NCBI RefSeq assembly: GCF_001522865.1
Contig: NZ_LOWB01000056.1
Span: 1-50,315 of the forward strand
Reading direction: 5' to 3'
DNA length: 50,315 nucleotides
Source: Burkholderia sp. TSV86
GTDB lineage: Bacteria > Pseudomonadota > Gammaproteobacteria > Burkholderiales > Burkholderiaceae
In this document: in pieces, positions 26,629 to 35,322 of the stretch
Position numbering within the stretch: position 1 is the first letter of the stretch
Layout of the letters: each line of letters starts with the position of its first letter
Translations under genes and position numbers: made by a program
The notes under the pieces: generated by a model
What the model was told of the DNA's origin: nothing
Databases searched by the model: none
What the model saw: only the letters and a program-made list of their open reading frames with translations

Positions 26629-28143
26629 ATGCCCACTTCTCGCATCCTCGCCCCCAGCCTGCGCGCTGTCGTTCGTTCCGCGGACGAAGCCGCGGCGATG
26701 ATCGGCCCGAACATGACCGTTGCGATGAGCGGCTTCACCGGCTCCGGATATCCGAAGGCGGTGCCGGCCGCGCTCGCCGCACGCATTGCCGCCGCGCATG
26801 CGCGTGGCGAGGACTTCCGGATCAACGTGCTGACGGGTGCGTCGACCGCGCCGGAGCTCGATGGCGCGCTCGCGAAGGCGAACGGCATTTCGATGCGCCT
26901 GCCGTATCAGTCCGATCCGACGCTGCGCGAGAAGATCAACGCGGGCGAGCTCGACTATCTGGATATTCATCTGAGTCACGTCGCGCAATACGCGTGGTTC
27001 GGCCTGTTCGGCGAGCTGGATGTCGCGATCGTCGAAGTCGCGGGCATTCGCGAGGACGGCCGGCTGATTCCGTCGGCATCGGTCGGCAACAACAAGACGT
27101 GGCTCGATCGCGCAAAGCGTGTGATTCTCGAAGTGAACGCGCGCCAACCGATCGGCCTCGACGGGATGCACGACATTTATTACGGCACCGCGCTGCCGCC
27201 GCATCGCCAGCCGATTCCGCTGGTGGCGGCCGACGACCGGATCGGCGAGCCGTATCTGCGTTGCGCGCCCGAGAAGATCGTCGCGATCGTTGAGACCGAC
27301 GCGCCCGATCGCAGCAATGCGTTCACGCCGCCCGACGCTACATCGAAGCAGATCGCCGGGCTTTTGATCGACTTCCTGCGCCACGAGGTCAAGCGCGGCC
27401 GGCTGCCGGCGGATCTGCTGCCGTTGCAGTCGGGCGTTGGCAACATCACGAATGCAGTGCTTGCCGGGCTGAGCGACGGCGGCTTCTCGAACCTGACCGC
27501 GTTCACCGAGGTGATCCAGGACGGCATGCTCGATCTGCTCGCGAGCGGCACGCTGCGCTTTGCATCGGCCACGGCGCTGTCGCTGAGCCCCGACGCGACG
27601 CAGCGCTTTGCCGACGAGATCGACGCATTGCGCTCGAAGATCGTGCTGCGGCCGCAGGAGATCAGCAACCATCCCGAGCTGGTGCGGCGCCTGGGCTGTA
27701 TTGCGATGAACGGAATGATCGAGGCCGACATCTACGGCAACGTTAACTCGACACACGTGATGGGCACGAAGATCCAGAACGGGATCGGCGGCTCGGGCGA
27801 TTTCGCGCGCAACGGCTATCTATCGTGCTTCATGTCGGCGAGCACCGCGAAGGGCGGTGCGATTTCCCGGATCGTGCCGATCGCGAGCCACGTCGATCAT
27901 ACCGAGCACGATGTCGCGGTGGTCGTGACTGAGCAGGGGCTGGCGGATCTGCGCGGGCTGTCGCCGAAGCAGCGCGCACGCAGGATCATCGCGAACTGCG
28001 CGCATCCGGACTACCGGCCGATGCTCGAGGACTACCTCGAGCAGGCAAGCCGTGAGAGCTTCGGCAAGCACACGCCGCATCTATTGTCACAGGCGCTGTC
28101 GTGGCATGAGCGATATGTGCGCACGGGGTCGATGAAGCCGTGA
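26629..28143 (+). CDS. Acetyl-CoA hydrolase / succinate CoA-transferase family protein
   Basis: This 504-residue protein of the class I acetyl-CoA hydrolase/transferase family acts on acyl-CoAs such as acetyl-, propionyl- or succinyl-CoA. Family features are SGFTGSGYPKAVP near the N-terminus, LPLQSGVGNITNAVL, the catalytic glutamate in the FTEVIQDGMLDLL segment and GTKIQNGIGGSGDFARNGYLS. It is divergent from the phosphonate operon and convergent with the BKACE gene. Whether it serves acetate metabolism or succinate-CoA transfer cannot be told from sequence. Confidence 0.92.
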   Translation: MPTSRILAPSLRAVVRSADEAAAMIGPNMTVAMSGFTGSGYPKAVPAALAARIAAAHARGEDFRINVLTGASTAPELDGALAKANGISMRLPYQSDPTLREKINAGELDYLDIHLSHVAQYAWFGLFGELDVAIVEVAGIREDGRLIPSASVGNNKTWLDRAKRVILEVNARQPIGLDGMHDIYYGTALPPHRQPIPLVAADDRIGEPYLRCAPEKIVAIVETDAPDRSNAFTPPDATSKQIAGLLIDFLRHEVKRGRLPADLLPLQSGVGNITNAVLAGLSDGGFSNLTAFTEVIQDGMLDLLASGTLRFASATALSLSPDATQRFADEIDALRSKIVLRPQEISNHPELVRRLGCIAMNGMIEADIYGNVNSTHVMGTKIQNGIGGSGDFARNGYLSCFMSASTAKGGAISRIVPIASHVDHTEHDVAVVVTEQGLADLRGLSPKQRARRIIANCAHPDYRPMLEDYLEQASRESFGKHTPHLLSQALSWHERYVRTGSMKP

Positions 28144-28170
28144 TGCGGCGCTGACGAGCGAACGAAAATC

Positions 28171-28202
28171 GGCGCGCCGGCGCCTGCGTGCGCCGGCGCG
28201 CC
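28171..28202. terminator. Strong hairpin between convergent genes (bidirectional terminator)
   Basis: A perfect 13-bp stem GGCGCGCCGGCGC (28171-28183) / GCGCCGGCGCGCC (28190-28202) with a 6-nt loop lies between two convergent genes, 27 bp after one stop and 8 bp from the other. On the minus strand it is followed by GATTTTCG, giving a modest T tail. Confidence 0.72.
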
Positions 28203-28210
28203 GGATCGCT

Positions 28211-31200
28211 TTACGCTAGCGCTCGCCGTGCCGTTTGATTCGCACTGCGAGCCTGGTACGCGGCCATCGGCGGCCGTAACGCGCGCAGGATTTCGCGCGC
28301 GCTGGCGTCGGCAGGCGCGTCATGGAAGCGCGCGATCCACTGACGCAGCCAAAGCGGGCTTGCCGCCAGATAACGGCGAATCGAATGGCCGTCGTTGAGC
28401 CGTGCCTGATCGTCGAGCAGGAACACGCCCGTCAGCCGCGCGACGATCTTGCCTTGAGCGCCTTCTTCCCAGATCGGTGTCGCGTGCTCATAGCGGTAGT
28501 CGGCCGGTTGCGTGCGCGCGAGGCAATGCTGCAGCACGTCCGCATGCTCGCCGGGTTCGATCACGTAATGACGGCTTGTGGTGCCGGCGAGGCTGCGCAC
28601 GTCGTTGAAGGCGGTCACGTCGACGACCGACGTGCCGAGCCAGTCCAGGCGGATGTCCGCGGCCGAGCCGAACGAGACGAGCAGTGCGCGGTCGAAAAAT
28701 GTCCGTAGTTCGTCGGCCGTGAGACCAAGCCGCTCGCCGTCACGACATGCTTGGTTGTCGAGCTGCTGCGCGGTGGCGATTCCGGAGCTGTGCGCAAAGC
28801 ATTTGAGGAGCGGCAGCCGTGCGATCTGCGTGGGCTCGATGCGCTGCGCGCGCGTGCCGTCCTCATATAACGGGAACCCGGCGGCATCGCGGCGCACGAA
28901 TTGCCGGTCGGTGTAAGCGAGCTTGGCGGGCTGATCAACGAGGCGCGGCAGGATCAAGCGTTCGTAGATGAGTTGCGACTCCTGACTGAAGTAGCTGCCG
29001 GTCGAATCGGCGTTCAGCGCGAAGCGATTGTGCAGCATGCTGGCCTCGATCACCGTTTCGCCGTCGTCGCGGCGTCCCGAATGCGTGATCGCGAGCACGC
29101 GCAGCGGCGCGTGCGTGGACGAGCACAACGCCGGATCGGCGGCGATCTGCGCAACGAAGCCATGGAACAGTTGCGCCATCCCGTTCGACAGTTTGAGGCC
29201 GAGCGGATAGTTCGTGGTCGGCGTGCTTGGCAGTACGATCCAGTCGACTCGATCGAGCATCGCGGGTACGTCGTCCGGTGCGATGTCGCGGCGCCCGGGC
29301 AGCTCGCCTGCTGCACCCGACGCCTCCAGCACGGTCCAGACCGGACCGCTCGCCTTGAGCGGAGCATTCGAACGGTTACGCAGTTCGAGCGTGAGTTCGC
29401 GCAGCGCGTGATAGAGCAGCGCCATCGTCGCGCTGTAGCGCGGGCTCTGACGCAGGCGGAGATTGATCACGTCACTATAGTCGCTGTTGTATCGACAAGG
29501 AATCCCGACTAAATATTCGAGGCAGCGCAGCGGCAGCGGCTTGAATTGATCGACGCGCACGCTGTAGCTCGCATTGTCGTGCGTGACGGTTTCGCCCACG
29601 CGGGCGTAGTCGGCGAGCGCACGGTCGTATGCATCGATCGAATGGCCGCGCGGCGTGAGCAGCTCGCGCGCGAAATTCAGCGCTTGCGGAATCTGGATGT
29701 AGCGGGCGCTTAGATACTCGTGGTCCTCGTAGCGGTCGAGTTCTTCAACGAACGAACGGATCGTGACGCCGAAGCTGCGCGCGGCCGCAAGCACGTACTC
29801 CGCGAGCGCGGCGGGATCGGCCGGTTGCGATTCGGCGTGTGCTGCGAGGTGTTGCGCGAGCCGGTCTTCGATTTGGCGGTATGCATCCACGACCGGCTGC
29901 AGCGCGCCGAGAATCGAAGTGGCCGACACGAGATGTTCGTCGGACGGATGATTCGCGAGCGCCGCCTCGGCCTGCCGGAACAGCGCGACGTCGGGGCGCG
30001 CCATGCCGAGTTTGTCGCGCAGCGTTTCAGCATCGTCGATGCCGATGCCCCGGCGTTCAAGTTCGAGCCGCAGCCAGCGGACCTGGTCACCGGTTCCGTA
30101 AGCCTTGCGCACCCCGCCGGGCACGCGTGCGTCGAACACATTCAGCGCATCTTCGAGACCGACGCGGATGCCGTCGAGATCGAGCGCGATTGCCACGTCG
30201 ACGAGGATGGCCTGGAAAGGCCCCGGCAGCAGCAGCGAAATCTTGCATGACGGGAAGCTATTGCGGAGCTTGTCGACGGTGGGCTGCAACTGGGCGGCGG
30301 CGAGTTCGATGGCCTTTTGATGCGCATCGTCGCCGCCTGCCTGCAACAACTTGGCGATTGCCTTGCGCGTGGGCACGTCAATCAGCGAATCGTCGCTGGT
30401 GTCTCCGCTTACCGGGTCGCGATGATATTGATCGACGGCGGCCACGAGCATGAACAGCACCGGCACGCCTGCGCCGATGAGCGGCGAGCGGTAGAGCGTA
30501 ACCGAATTCTCGACGATCGTATGGTTGAACACTTCGATCTCGGGCCGCACGCCGACTTCCGCGAAGTGCGCGAGTTGATCCGCGAGGAACGCATTCGGAT
30601 TGTCGTAACCGCCGCCCGCCTGGAAGACCACGGGGCCGGGGCTGAACGACGCCACGTCCGGTGCGAGTTGCGCGTGGCCGTAGCGTTTCAAGTGCGCGCG
30701 CCGCAGCGGGCTTTGCGATGCACGGCGGTCGCCGCGTGCGCTCGTGGATAGATTCAGGATGGCGGACGGCTCCTGGTCGAGCAGCGCGGGCACGATCCGA
30801 TCGTAGTCGTCGAGCACGATGTGATTGCGCTGCGCGCCGATGCCAATCGGCGCGTTCAGGCCGGGAATCGTCAGCGTTGCTTGATCGTCCGTCGCGCGCG
30901 TGTGCAGGTGGACCACGGCGGCGCCTTCGCGCAGCGCTTCGCGCGACGCGTTGACGATGCCGTCGGCCGTGATCGGCAGATAGGGCGAGCGTGCCTTACC
31001 TGGTTGCCAATAGCCGGAGCCACATCGTTGCCAGCCGCTTTCGAGCAACGAATCGAGCACGGCCGCATTGTCGGAGCGAATCCGCTCGACGAAATCAGGC
31101 GGCAGGTAAGCGTGAACCCGATCGTGAGTCCAGGTCAGGTTCGCGTCTTCGGTGACGATCCAGCCGAACGTCGTGAGTTGAAGGACAATTTGCCGGACCA

Positions 31201-31582
31201 GTTCGACTGACGACAAGCGTTCGAGCGAGGTGCGTGTGATCAACGGCGGTTGGTCGACAACATGTGCTGCCGGCGTGCGCCGCCATACCGTGCCGCTGGG
31301 CGCCCAGCCGTTTTGCCGCAAGGCTTCGAGCGCGCCGAGCCGTTCGTTTGCGGCGCCATACTGGGCGACGTCGATCGGCGCATCGTAGCCATGCTCGAGC
31401 ACGATGCCTCCGGCAGGTGCGATCTCCCAACCATTGGCCTCGAGCGCCTTGATCGTCACCTCGCGTGCGTCCGCAGGCAGCAGTTCGAGCATCGCATGGG
31501 GGATGAACTTCGGCTCCAGCGGGTCGAGATACTTCGGGACAGCGCCGACAGGTGCCGCGGTGATATAGAAAGTCTTGGCCAT
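28211..31582 (-). CDS. Giant BKACE (DUF849) protein with GW-repeat insertion and unknown C-terminal region
   Basis: This 1123-residue protein begins with KTFYITAAPVGAVP, the first strand of the beta-keto-acid cleavage (BKACE, Kce-like) TIM barrel. The barrel is then interrupted by about 180 residues and resumes at YLPITADGI. The metal ligands look intact: H225/H227 in VHLHTR and E477 in VGLEDAL. BKACE enzymes cleave beta-keto acids with acetyl-CoA and are usually about 280-310 residues. The insertion holds four GW units at residues 51, 92, 140 and 183, three followed by another W 7-10 residues later. A second small insertion lies near 384-440. Residues 540-1123 match nothing I know. Single gene with its own operator-like palindrome. 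An activity in beta-keto-acid metabolism is inferred from the barrel only. Confidence 0.8.
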   Translation of the reverse strand: MAKTFYITAAPVGAVPKYLDPLEPKFIPHAMLELLPADAREVTIKALEANGWEIAPAGGIVLEHGYDAPIDVAQYGAANERLGALEALRQNGWAPSGTVWRRTPAAHVVDQPPLITRTSLERLSSVELVRQIVLQLTTFGWIVTEDANLTWTHDRVHAYLPPDFVERIRSDNAAVLDSLLESGWQRCGSGYWQPGKARSPYLPITADGIVNASREALREGAAVVHLHTRATDDQATLTIPGLNAPIGIGAQRNHIVLDDYDRIVPALLDQEPSAILNLSTSARGDRRASQSPLRRAHLKRYGHAQLAPDVASFSPGPVVFQAGGGYDNPNAFLADQLAHFAEVGVRPEIEVFNHTIVENSVTLYRSPLIGAGVPVLFMLVAAVDQYHRDPVSGDTSDDSLIDVPTRKAIAKLLQAGGDDAHQKAIELAAAQLQPTVDKLRNSFPSCKISLLLPGPFQAILVDVAIALDLDGIRVGLEDALNVFDARVPGGVRKAYGTGDQVRWLRLELERRGIGIDDAETLRDKLGMARPDVALFRQAEAALANHPSDEHLVSATSILGALQPVVDAYRQIEDRLAQHLAAHAESQPADPAALAEYVLAAARSFGVTIRSFVEELDRYEDHEYLSARYIQIPQALNFARELLTPRGHSIDAYDRALADYARVGETVTHDNASYSVRVDQFKPLPLRCLEYLVGIPCRYNSDYSDVINLRLRQSPRYSATMALLYHALRELTLELRNRSNAPLKASGPVWTVLEASGAAGELPGRRDIAPDDVPAMLDRVDWIVLPSTPTTNYPLGLKLSNGMAQLFHGFVAQIAADPALCSSTHAPLRVLAITHSGRRDDGETVIEASMLHNRFALNADSTGSYFSQESQLIYERLILPRLVDQPAKLAYTDRQFVRRDAAGFPLYEDGTRAQRIEPTQIARLPLLKCFAHSSGIATAQQLDNQACRDGERLGLTADELRTFFDRALLVSFGSAADIRLDWLGTSVVDVTAFNDVRSLAGTTSRHYVIEPGEHADVLQHCLARTQPADYRYEHATPIWEEGAQGKIVARLTGVFLLDDQARLNDGHSIRRYLAASPLWLRQWIARFHDAPADASAREILRALRPPMAAYQARSANQTARRALA

Positions 31583-32607
31583 GATCGTCCTGAATCGAGT
31601 TATAAAGTTGTACTAAACAACTACAATCGGATACGCCATTTCGGGATATGCTGCGTCGCCGGGCCGAGCGATGCTGTATTGCACCGGGGACCGGAGCGAA
31701 AATGGCTCGTCCGCTAAATGCGGGAGAAATCCCATTTGGGTGGCTGTGGGATGTCTCGCTCGAATCTTACGATAAATTTACAAACATTATATAAATATTT
31801 CAATGTTTTATTTGGAGAAATAAAAATGCATTTAATTTTAATGAATATTTGTATATAAGATAATCGTCATGTAATCAAACTCCGTGGCGCGGGAGGGTTG
31901 CGGGGCATATGGCAGGGTGCCGCGGTCGATTGCTGAAACTTATGTCCGATGCTGAAATTAATTCATGAAATTATTTTGATTATCGAAATTTTGACAAAAT
32001 TTCAGGAGATGTCGCGATTGGAGTGAATGAATCGCATTAGATGATTATTAGGTAGAGGTTTGATGGCTGAATGGCGAAGGCTGATGGTGGCGCGGTAACG
32101 TTGAACTGATTTTGTTGATTTTTTGGCGATATTCGATGGCGGCCGATAATCGCAAATTGATCGTTTTTTTGATGACTGCAATCAATGAAGAGGTGTTGAA
32201 AAATCGAGGCGCAGCACACTCCATTCACATCGATGGGCGTGACTTGTCGATGAGCATCACTGCCTGCGTCAGGCTTTGCCGATAGCTTCACCATTCAAAT
32301 TGATTTCTGCCGGCGTTTCGTGAAACTTACGAGCAAGCTACTCGCGCGAATGCCGACGCGTCTTGCTCGTGCCGATTCTCCAGGCGCACTGTGCCGCCCG
32401 CACCACGCCGATGGTCGAAATCCTTGCTACGCCGCTGTCGATATCGTTATCGAAATTGCTTGGTTAGCCTTTTTGCGCTCAACCGCTAATGTGGTGTGGT
32501 TGGCGGCGTGCCATCGCGCCGTCTCGCGCTCGATAGACCCACCGGCGTGCCGTGCCAGCGCGTCAGCGCACCGGCGGTGTGCTCCGGTTGCCCTCGATGA
32601 TATCGCC
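31583..32607. other. Long AT-rich intergenic region
   Basis: About 1 kb without a supported gene, much richer in A+T than its surroundings between 31.75 and 32.3 kb. It contains the promoter region of the BKACE gene at its left end, a perfect 8-bp inverted repeat GAAATTTT-gac-AAAATTTC at 31985-32003, and a few very short frames. An 85-codon minus-strand frame (32037-32294) lacks a ribosome binding site. This may be a regulatory island or remains of transferred DNA. Confidence 0.5.
31606..31622. promoter_or_regulatory. Operator-like palindrome upstream of the BKACE gene
   Basis: AGTTGT-actaa-ACAACT is a perfect 6-bp inverted repeat with 5-bp spacer, located 24-40 bp upstream of the BKACE start codon. 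On the gene's strand it is directly followed by TTTATAAC, a possible -10 element. This suggests a dimeric repressor site, with the regulator unknown and not encoded next door. Confidence 0.45.
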
Positions 32608-33162
32608 ATGACCGACATCATTATCGATACCGTGCCGCACGATGCACGTGCGAAACCACTGATCGATGCATTAATCGACGAATACACGACACGCTATCGC
32701 ACCTATCGTGTCGACAGCCGTGCGTCGGCGCAAGAGGAGCTTGCGCGCTATCCGGCGGAGCTGTTCGCACCGCCCGATGGTGCGTTTGTCCTGTTGCTTC
32801 GCGGCGGCGAGACGGTGGGCGGCGGGGCGTTCAAGCGTTATGACGCGCATACGGCCGAGCTTAAGCGAATCTGGACGCGCGGCGATCTTCGCAGGCAAGG
32901 GCTTGCGCGGCGCGTCGTTCGGGCGCTGGAGGCGCGCGCCGTGCAGCAGGGGTACCGGCGCGCCTATTTGACGACGGGCTTCCGGCAGCCCGAGGCATGG
33001 GCGCTATATCTCGATTCGGGTTACGAAGCATTATTCGACAGTGCGATCGATCCGGAAATCTATGTGCATTTGCCGTTCGGCAAGGATCTGATCGAGCCGG
33101 GGCGATTGAGCACGCTCGATGATCTGCGCGCGCGCGTGCCGGCCGAGCCGCCGGTGTTGTGA
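32608..33162 (+). CDS. GNAT family N-acetyltransferase
   Basis: This 184-residue acetyltransferase has the acetyl-CoA-binding motif A in the segment LKRIWTRGDLRRQGLARRV (R-x-x-G-L-A variant) and the C-terminal LYLDSGYEALF strand-helix typical of small-molecule GNATs. I chose the ATG at 32608 because upstream codons do not look coding. It lies 106 bp upstream of the binding protein of the monooxygenase/ABC module, same strand. In Bacillus sulfur operons (yxe, ytm) an N-acetyltransferase acts on S-substituted cysteines before flavin-dependent oxidation, and a similar job here is inference. Confidence 0.82.
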   Translation: MTDIIIDTVPHDARAKPLIDALIDEYTTRYRTYRVDSRASAQEELARYPAELFAPPDGAFVLLLRGGETVGGGAFKRYDAHTAELKRIWTRGDLRRQGLARRVVRALEARAVQQGYRRAYLTTGFRQPEAWALYLDSGYEALFDSAIDPEIYVHLPFGKDLIEPGRLSTLDDLRARVPAEPPVL

Positions 33163-33268
33163 TGCGGCAGTGCGCGGATGTGCCGGTGTGGCGCGGAAAA
33201 ATGTCGTTGCCCGTTCAACTTGTTTGCGCCGAGAACGGTGAAAGATTCGAATCAGCCTGGGATCGCCA

Positions 33269-34222
33269 ATGAAATTGCAAAATGCCCACTCGACCATGAA
33301 GTTCAAACGATGCATCGTGCGCGCAGTCGCGGCAGGGCTGCTCGGCCTCAGCATGGCTGCGTCGGCCGTCACATTCGATCTGAGCCCCGAGCAGCCCGGC
33401 CGTATTCGAGGCGGGCGCGACGAAGCCGTGATCCGCGCAGTGCCGCCGAGCTTCAAGTTCGTTGTGCCGGGCACGCTGAGCGTTGGCATCGCGCCGGCCC
33501 AGCCGCCTATCAGCGCTTATGCGACCGATGCACGAACGGTCGTCGGCTTCGACGCGGACTTTGCGCAACTGCTGGCCGATGCGCTCGGCCGCAAGCTGAA
33601 GATCGTGCCGCTGGCTTGGCCGGACTGGCCGCTTGCACTGCAATCGGGGCGCGTCGACGCCGTGCTGTCGAATGTGACCGTCACCGAGGAGCGCAAGACG
33701 AAGTTCGATTTTTCGACGTATCGGCAAGATCTGGTCGGCTTTTACGTGAAGTCGGATAGCAAGATCACGTCGATCAAGGAGCCGAAGGACATAGCCGGCC
33801 TGAGCGTGATCACCGATGCCGCAACCAACCAGGAAAAGATCCTGCTCGAATGGGATCGCGAAAACGTTGCGCATGGCCTGAAACCCGTCACCGTTCAATA
33901 TTACGACGATGATGCGGTGAAGACAGTCGCGCTGCAATCGGGCCGCGCCGACGCGATCTTCAGCGTGAACTCGGTGCTGTCGTATCAGGCCGCGCAGCAG
34001 CATGACAAGCGGCTGGCCGGTACTGTTAGCGGCGGCTGGCCACGCACGGCCGACGTTGCGGTCACGACGCGCAGGGGCAGCGGTCTGGCTGAGCCGATCA
34101 CCCTTGCCATCAACGATCTGATCAAGAACGGTACGTACCGGCGCGTGCTCGATCGCTGGAATCTCGGCTCGGAGGCGATCGAGGTGTCGCGGACCAATCC
34201 GCCGGGCCTGCCGAAACTGTAG
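33269..34222 (+). CDS. Periplasmic amino-acid-type substrate-binding protein (copy 1)
   Basis: This 317-residue family 3 solute-binding protein has a signal peptide ending AASA before VTFDL. The bilobed core shows ATDARTVVGFDADFAQLLADALGRKL, the WPDWPLALQSGRVDAVLSNVTVTEERK segment and KFDFSTYR. An alternative start at 33296 (MKFKRCIV) gives a neater signal peptide, but GGGA upstream favours 33269. It probably feeds the fused permease-ATPase at 36.8 kb. A close paralogue is encoded at 38705, sharing the N-terminal DLxPxQxGRxR motif and the C-terminal ending ETNPPGLP/RTNPPGLP. Confidence 0.9.
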   Translation: MKLQNAHSTMKFKRCIVRAVAAGLLGLSMAASAVTFDLSPEQPGRIRGGRDEAVIRAVPPSFKFVVPGTLSVGIAPAQPPISAYATDARTVVGFDADFAQLLADALGRKLKIVPLAWPDWPLALQSGRVDAVLSNVTVTEERKTKFDFSTYRQDLVGFYVKSDSKITSIKEPKDIAGLSVITDAATNQEKILLEWDRENVAHGLKPVTVQYYDDDAVKTVALQSGRADAIFSVNSVLSYQAAQQHDKRLAGTVSGGWPRTADVAVTTRRGSGLAEPITLAINDLIKNGTYRRVLDRWNLGSEAIEVSRTNPPGLPKL

Positions 34223-34257
34223 ACCCCGCCAGCCGTCAACCGCGATTCGCATCCGTC

Positions 34258-35265
34258 ATGACCTATTCATTATCGTTGCTGGACAAGAGTCCGATTGCCG
34301 AGGGCGCAACGGCGGCCGACGCGCTGCGCTTCACGATCGCGCTTGCGCAGCGCGCCGAAGCGCTCGGCTATCGCCGTTTCTGGGTGGCGGAGCATCATGG
34401 CGCGCCCGGCCTCGCGAGCACGGCGCCGGAGATCGTCGTGTCGCACATACTTGCGAGTACGTCGACGATCCGTGTGGGATCGGGCGGTGTGATGCTGCAG
34501 CATTACAGTCCTTTTAAGGTGGCCGAGACGTTCAGGCTGCTTGCGTCGCTTGCGCCGGGGCGCGTCGATCTTGGTGTCGGCAAAGCGCCAGGCGGGCTGC
34601 CGTTGACGACGCGCGCGCTGCAGGCGCTGCACGGCAAGCCTCGCAAGGCCGCGTTCGACGAGCAACTCGCCGAACTCGACGCGTTTCTCGATTGGGGTGT
34701 CAGCGAGGATCATCCGCTTGCCGGCGCGGTCGCACTGCCCGTGCCGCCCGAGCGGCCTGAGCGGATTCTGCTCGGCGGTTCGGCGCAAAGCGCGGCGATT
34801 GCCGCGCGGCTCGGCTGGCAGTTTTGCTATGCCGGGCATTTCAATGGCGACGAGGCGAACGTCGAGCGTTCGCTCGACGCATATCGCAGCGCGACGGGTC
34901 GCGCGCCGCTGCTCGCACTCTATGCAGTTGCCGCGTCGACCAAGCGCGACGCCGAAGCACTGATCGGCGCGCTCAGGATTTTCAAGCTGAAGCTCGCGGG
35001 CGGCCAAAGCTTCAATCTCGGCAGCGCCCAGGCCGCTGCCGAATTCGCGCGGCAGAGCGGCGCGACCGATTACCGGATCGACGAACTTTGCCCTCACGTG
35101 ATCGCCGGCACGCCTGATGACGTGCATCGCGAGTTCGACACGTTGAGCCGCCGCTATGGCGTCGACGAGTTCGTCGTCGATTCGCCCGTCACGCACTATC
35201 CGGCGCGACTCGCATCGGTCGAAATGCTGGCACGCGAATGGCGTCCGGTGCAGACCTTGCCATGA
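34258..35265 (+). CDS. LLM-class flavin-dependent oxidoreductase (MsnO8-type)
   Basis: This 335-residue luciferase-like TIM-barrel protein opens with SLLDKSPIAEGATAADAL and contains FWVAEHHGAPGLAS, SGGVMLQHYSPFKVAE and GRVDLGVGKAPGG, all typical of the bacterial luciferase subgroup. It uses reduced FMN from a separate reductase, which is not in this window. It follows the binding-protein gene by 35 bp and precedes another monooxygenase, which supports a role in oxidising the imported substrate, probably a sulfur compound. Confidence 0.88.
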   Translation: MTYSLSLLDKSPIAEGATAADALRFTIALAQRAEALGYRRFWVAEHHGAPGLASTAPEIVVSHILASTSTIRVGSGGVMLQHYSPFKVAETFRLLASLAPGRVDLGVGKAPGGLPLTTRALQALHGKPRKAAFDEQLAELDAFLDWGVSEDHPLAGAVALPVPPERPERILLGGSAQSAAIAARLGWQFCYAGHFNGDEANVERSLDAYRSATGRAPLLALYAVAASTKRDAEALIGALRIFKLKLAGGQSFNLGSAQAAAEFARQSGATDYRIDELCPHVIAGTPDDVHREFDTLSRRYGVDEFVVDSPVTHYPARLASVEMLAREWRPVQTLP

Positions 35266-35322
35266 ACGCACGCGCGTTACGAGGCGTGCGTGTTCCCATC
35301 GATTTCGACAGTGAGCCCAGAC

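Noticed and set aside
31826..31858. Ten-codon frame MHLILMNICI with GGAG upstream
   Set aside because: Too short and not linked to a downstream gene, so treated only as a remark in the AT-rich island finding.
32037..32294. Minus-strand frame of 85 codons in the AT-rich island
   Set aside because: No ribosome binding site, no recognisable sequence, and open frames of this length are expected by chance.
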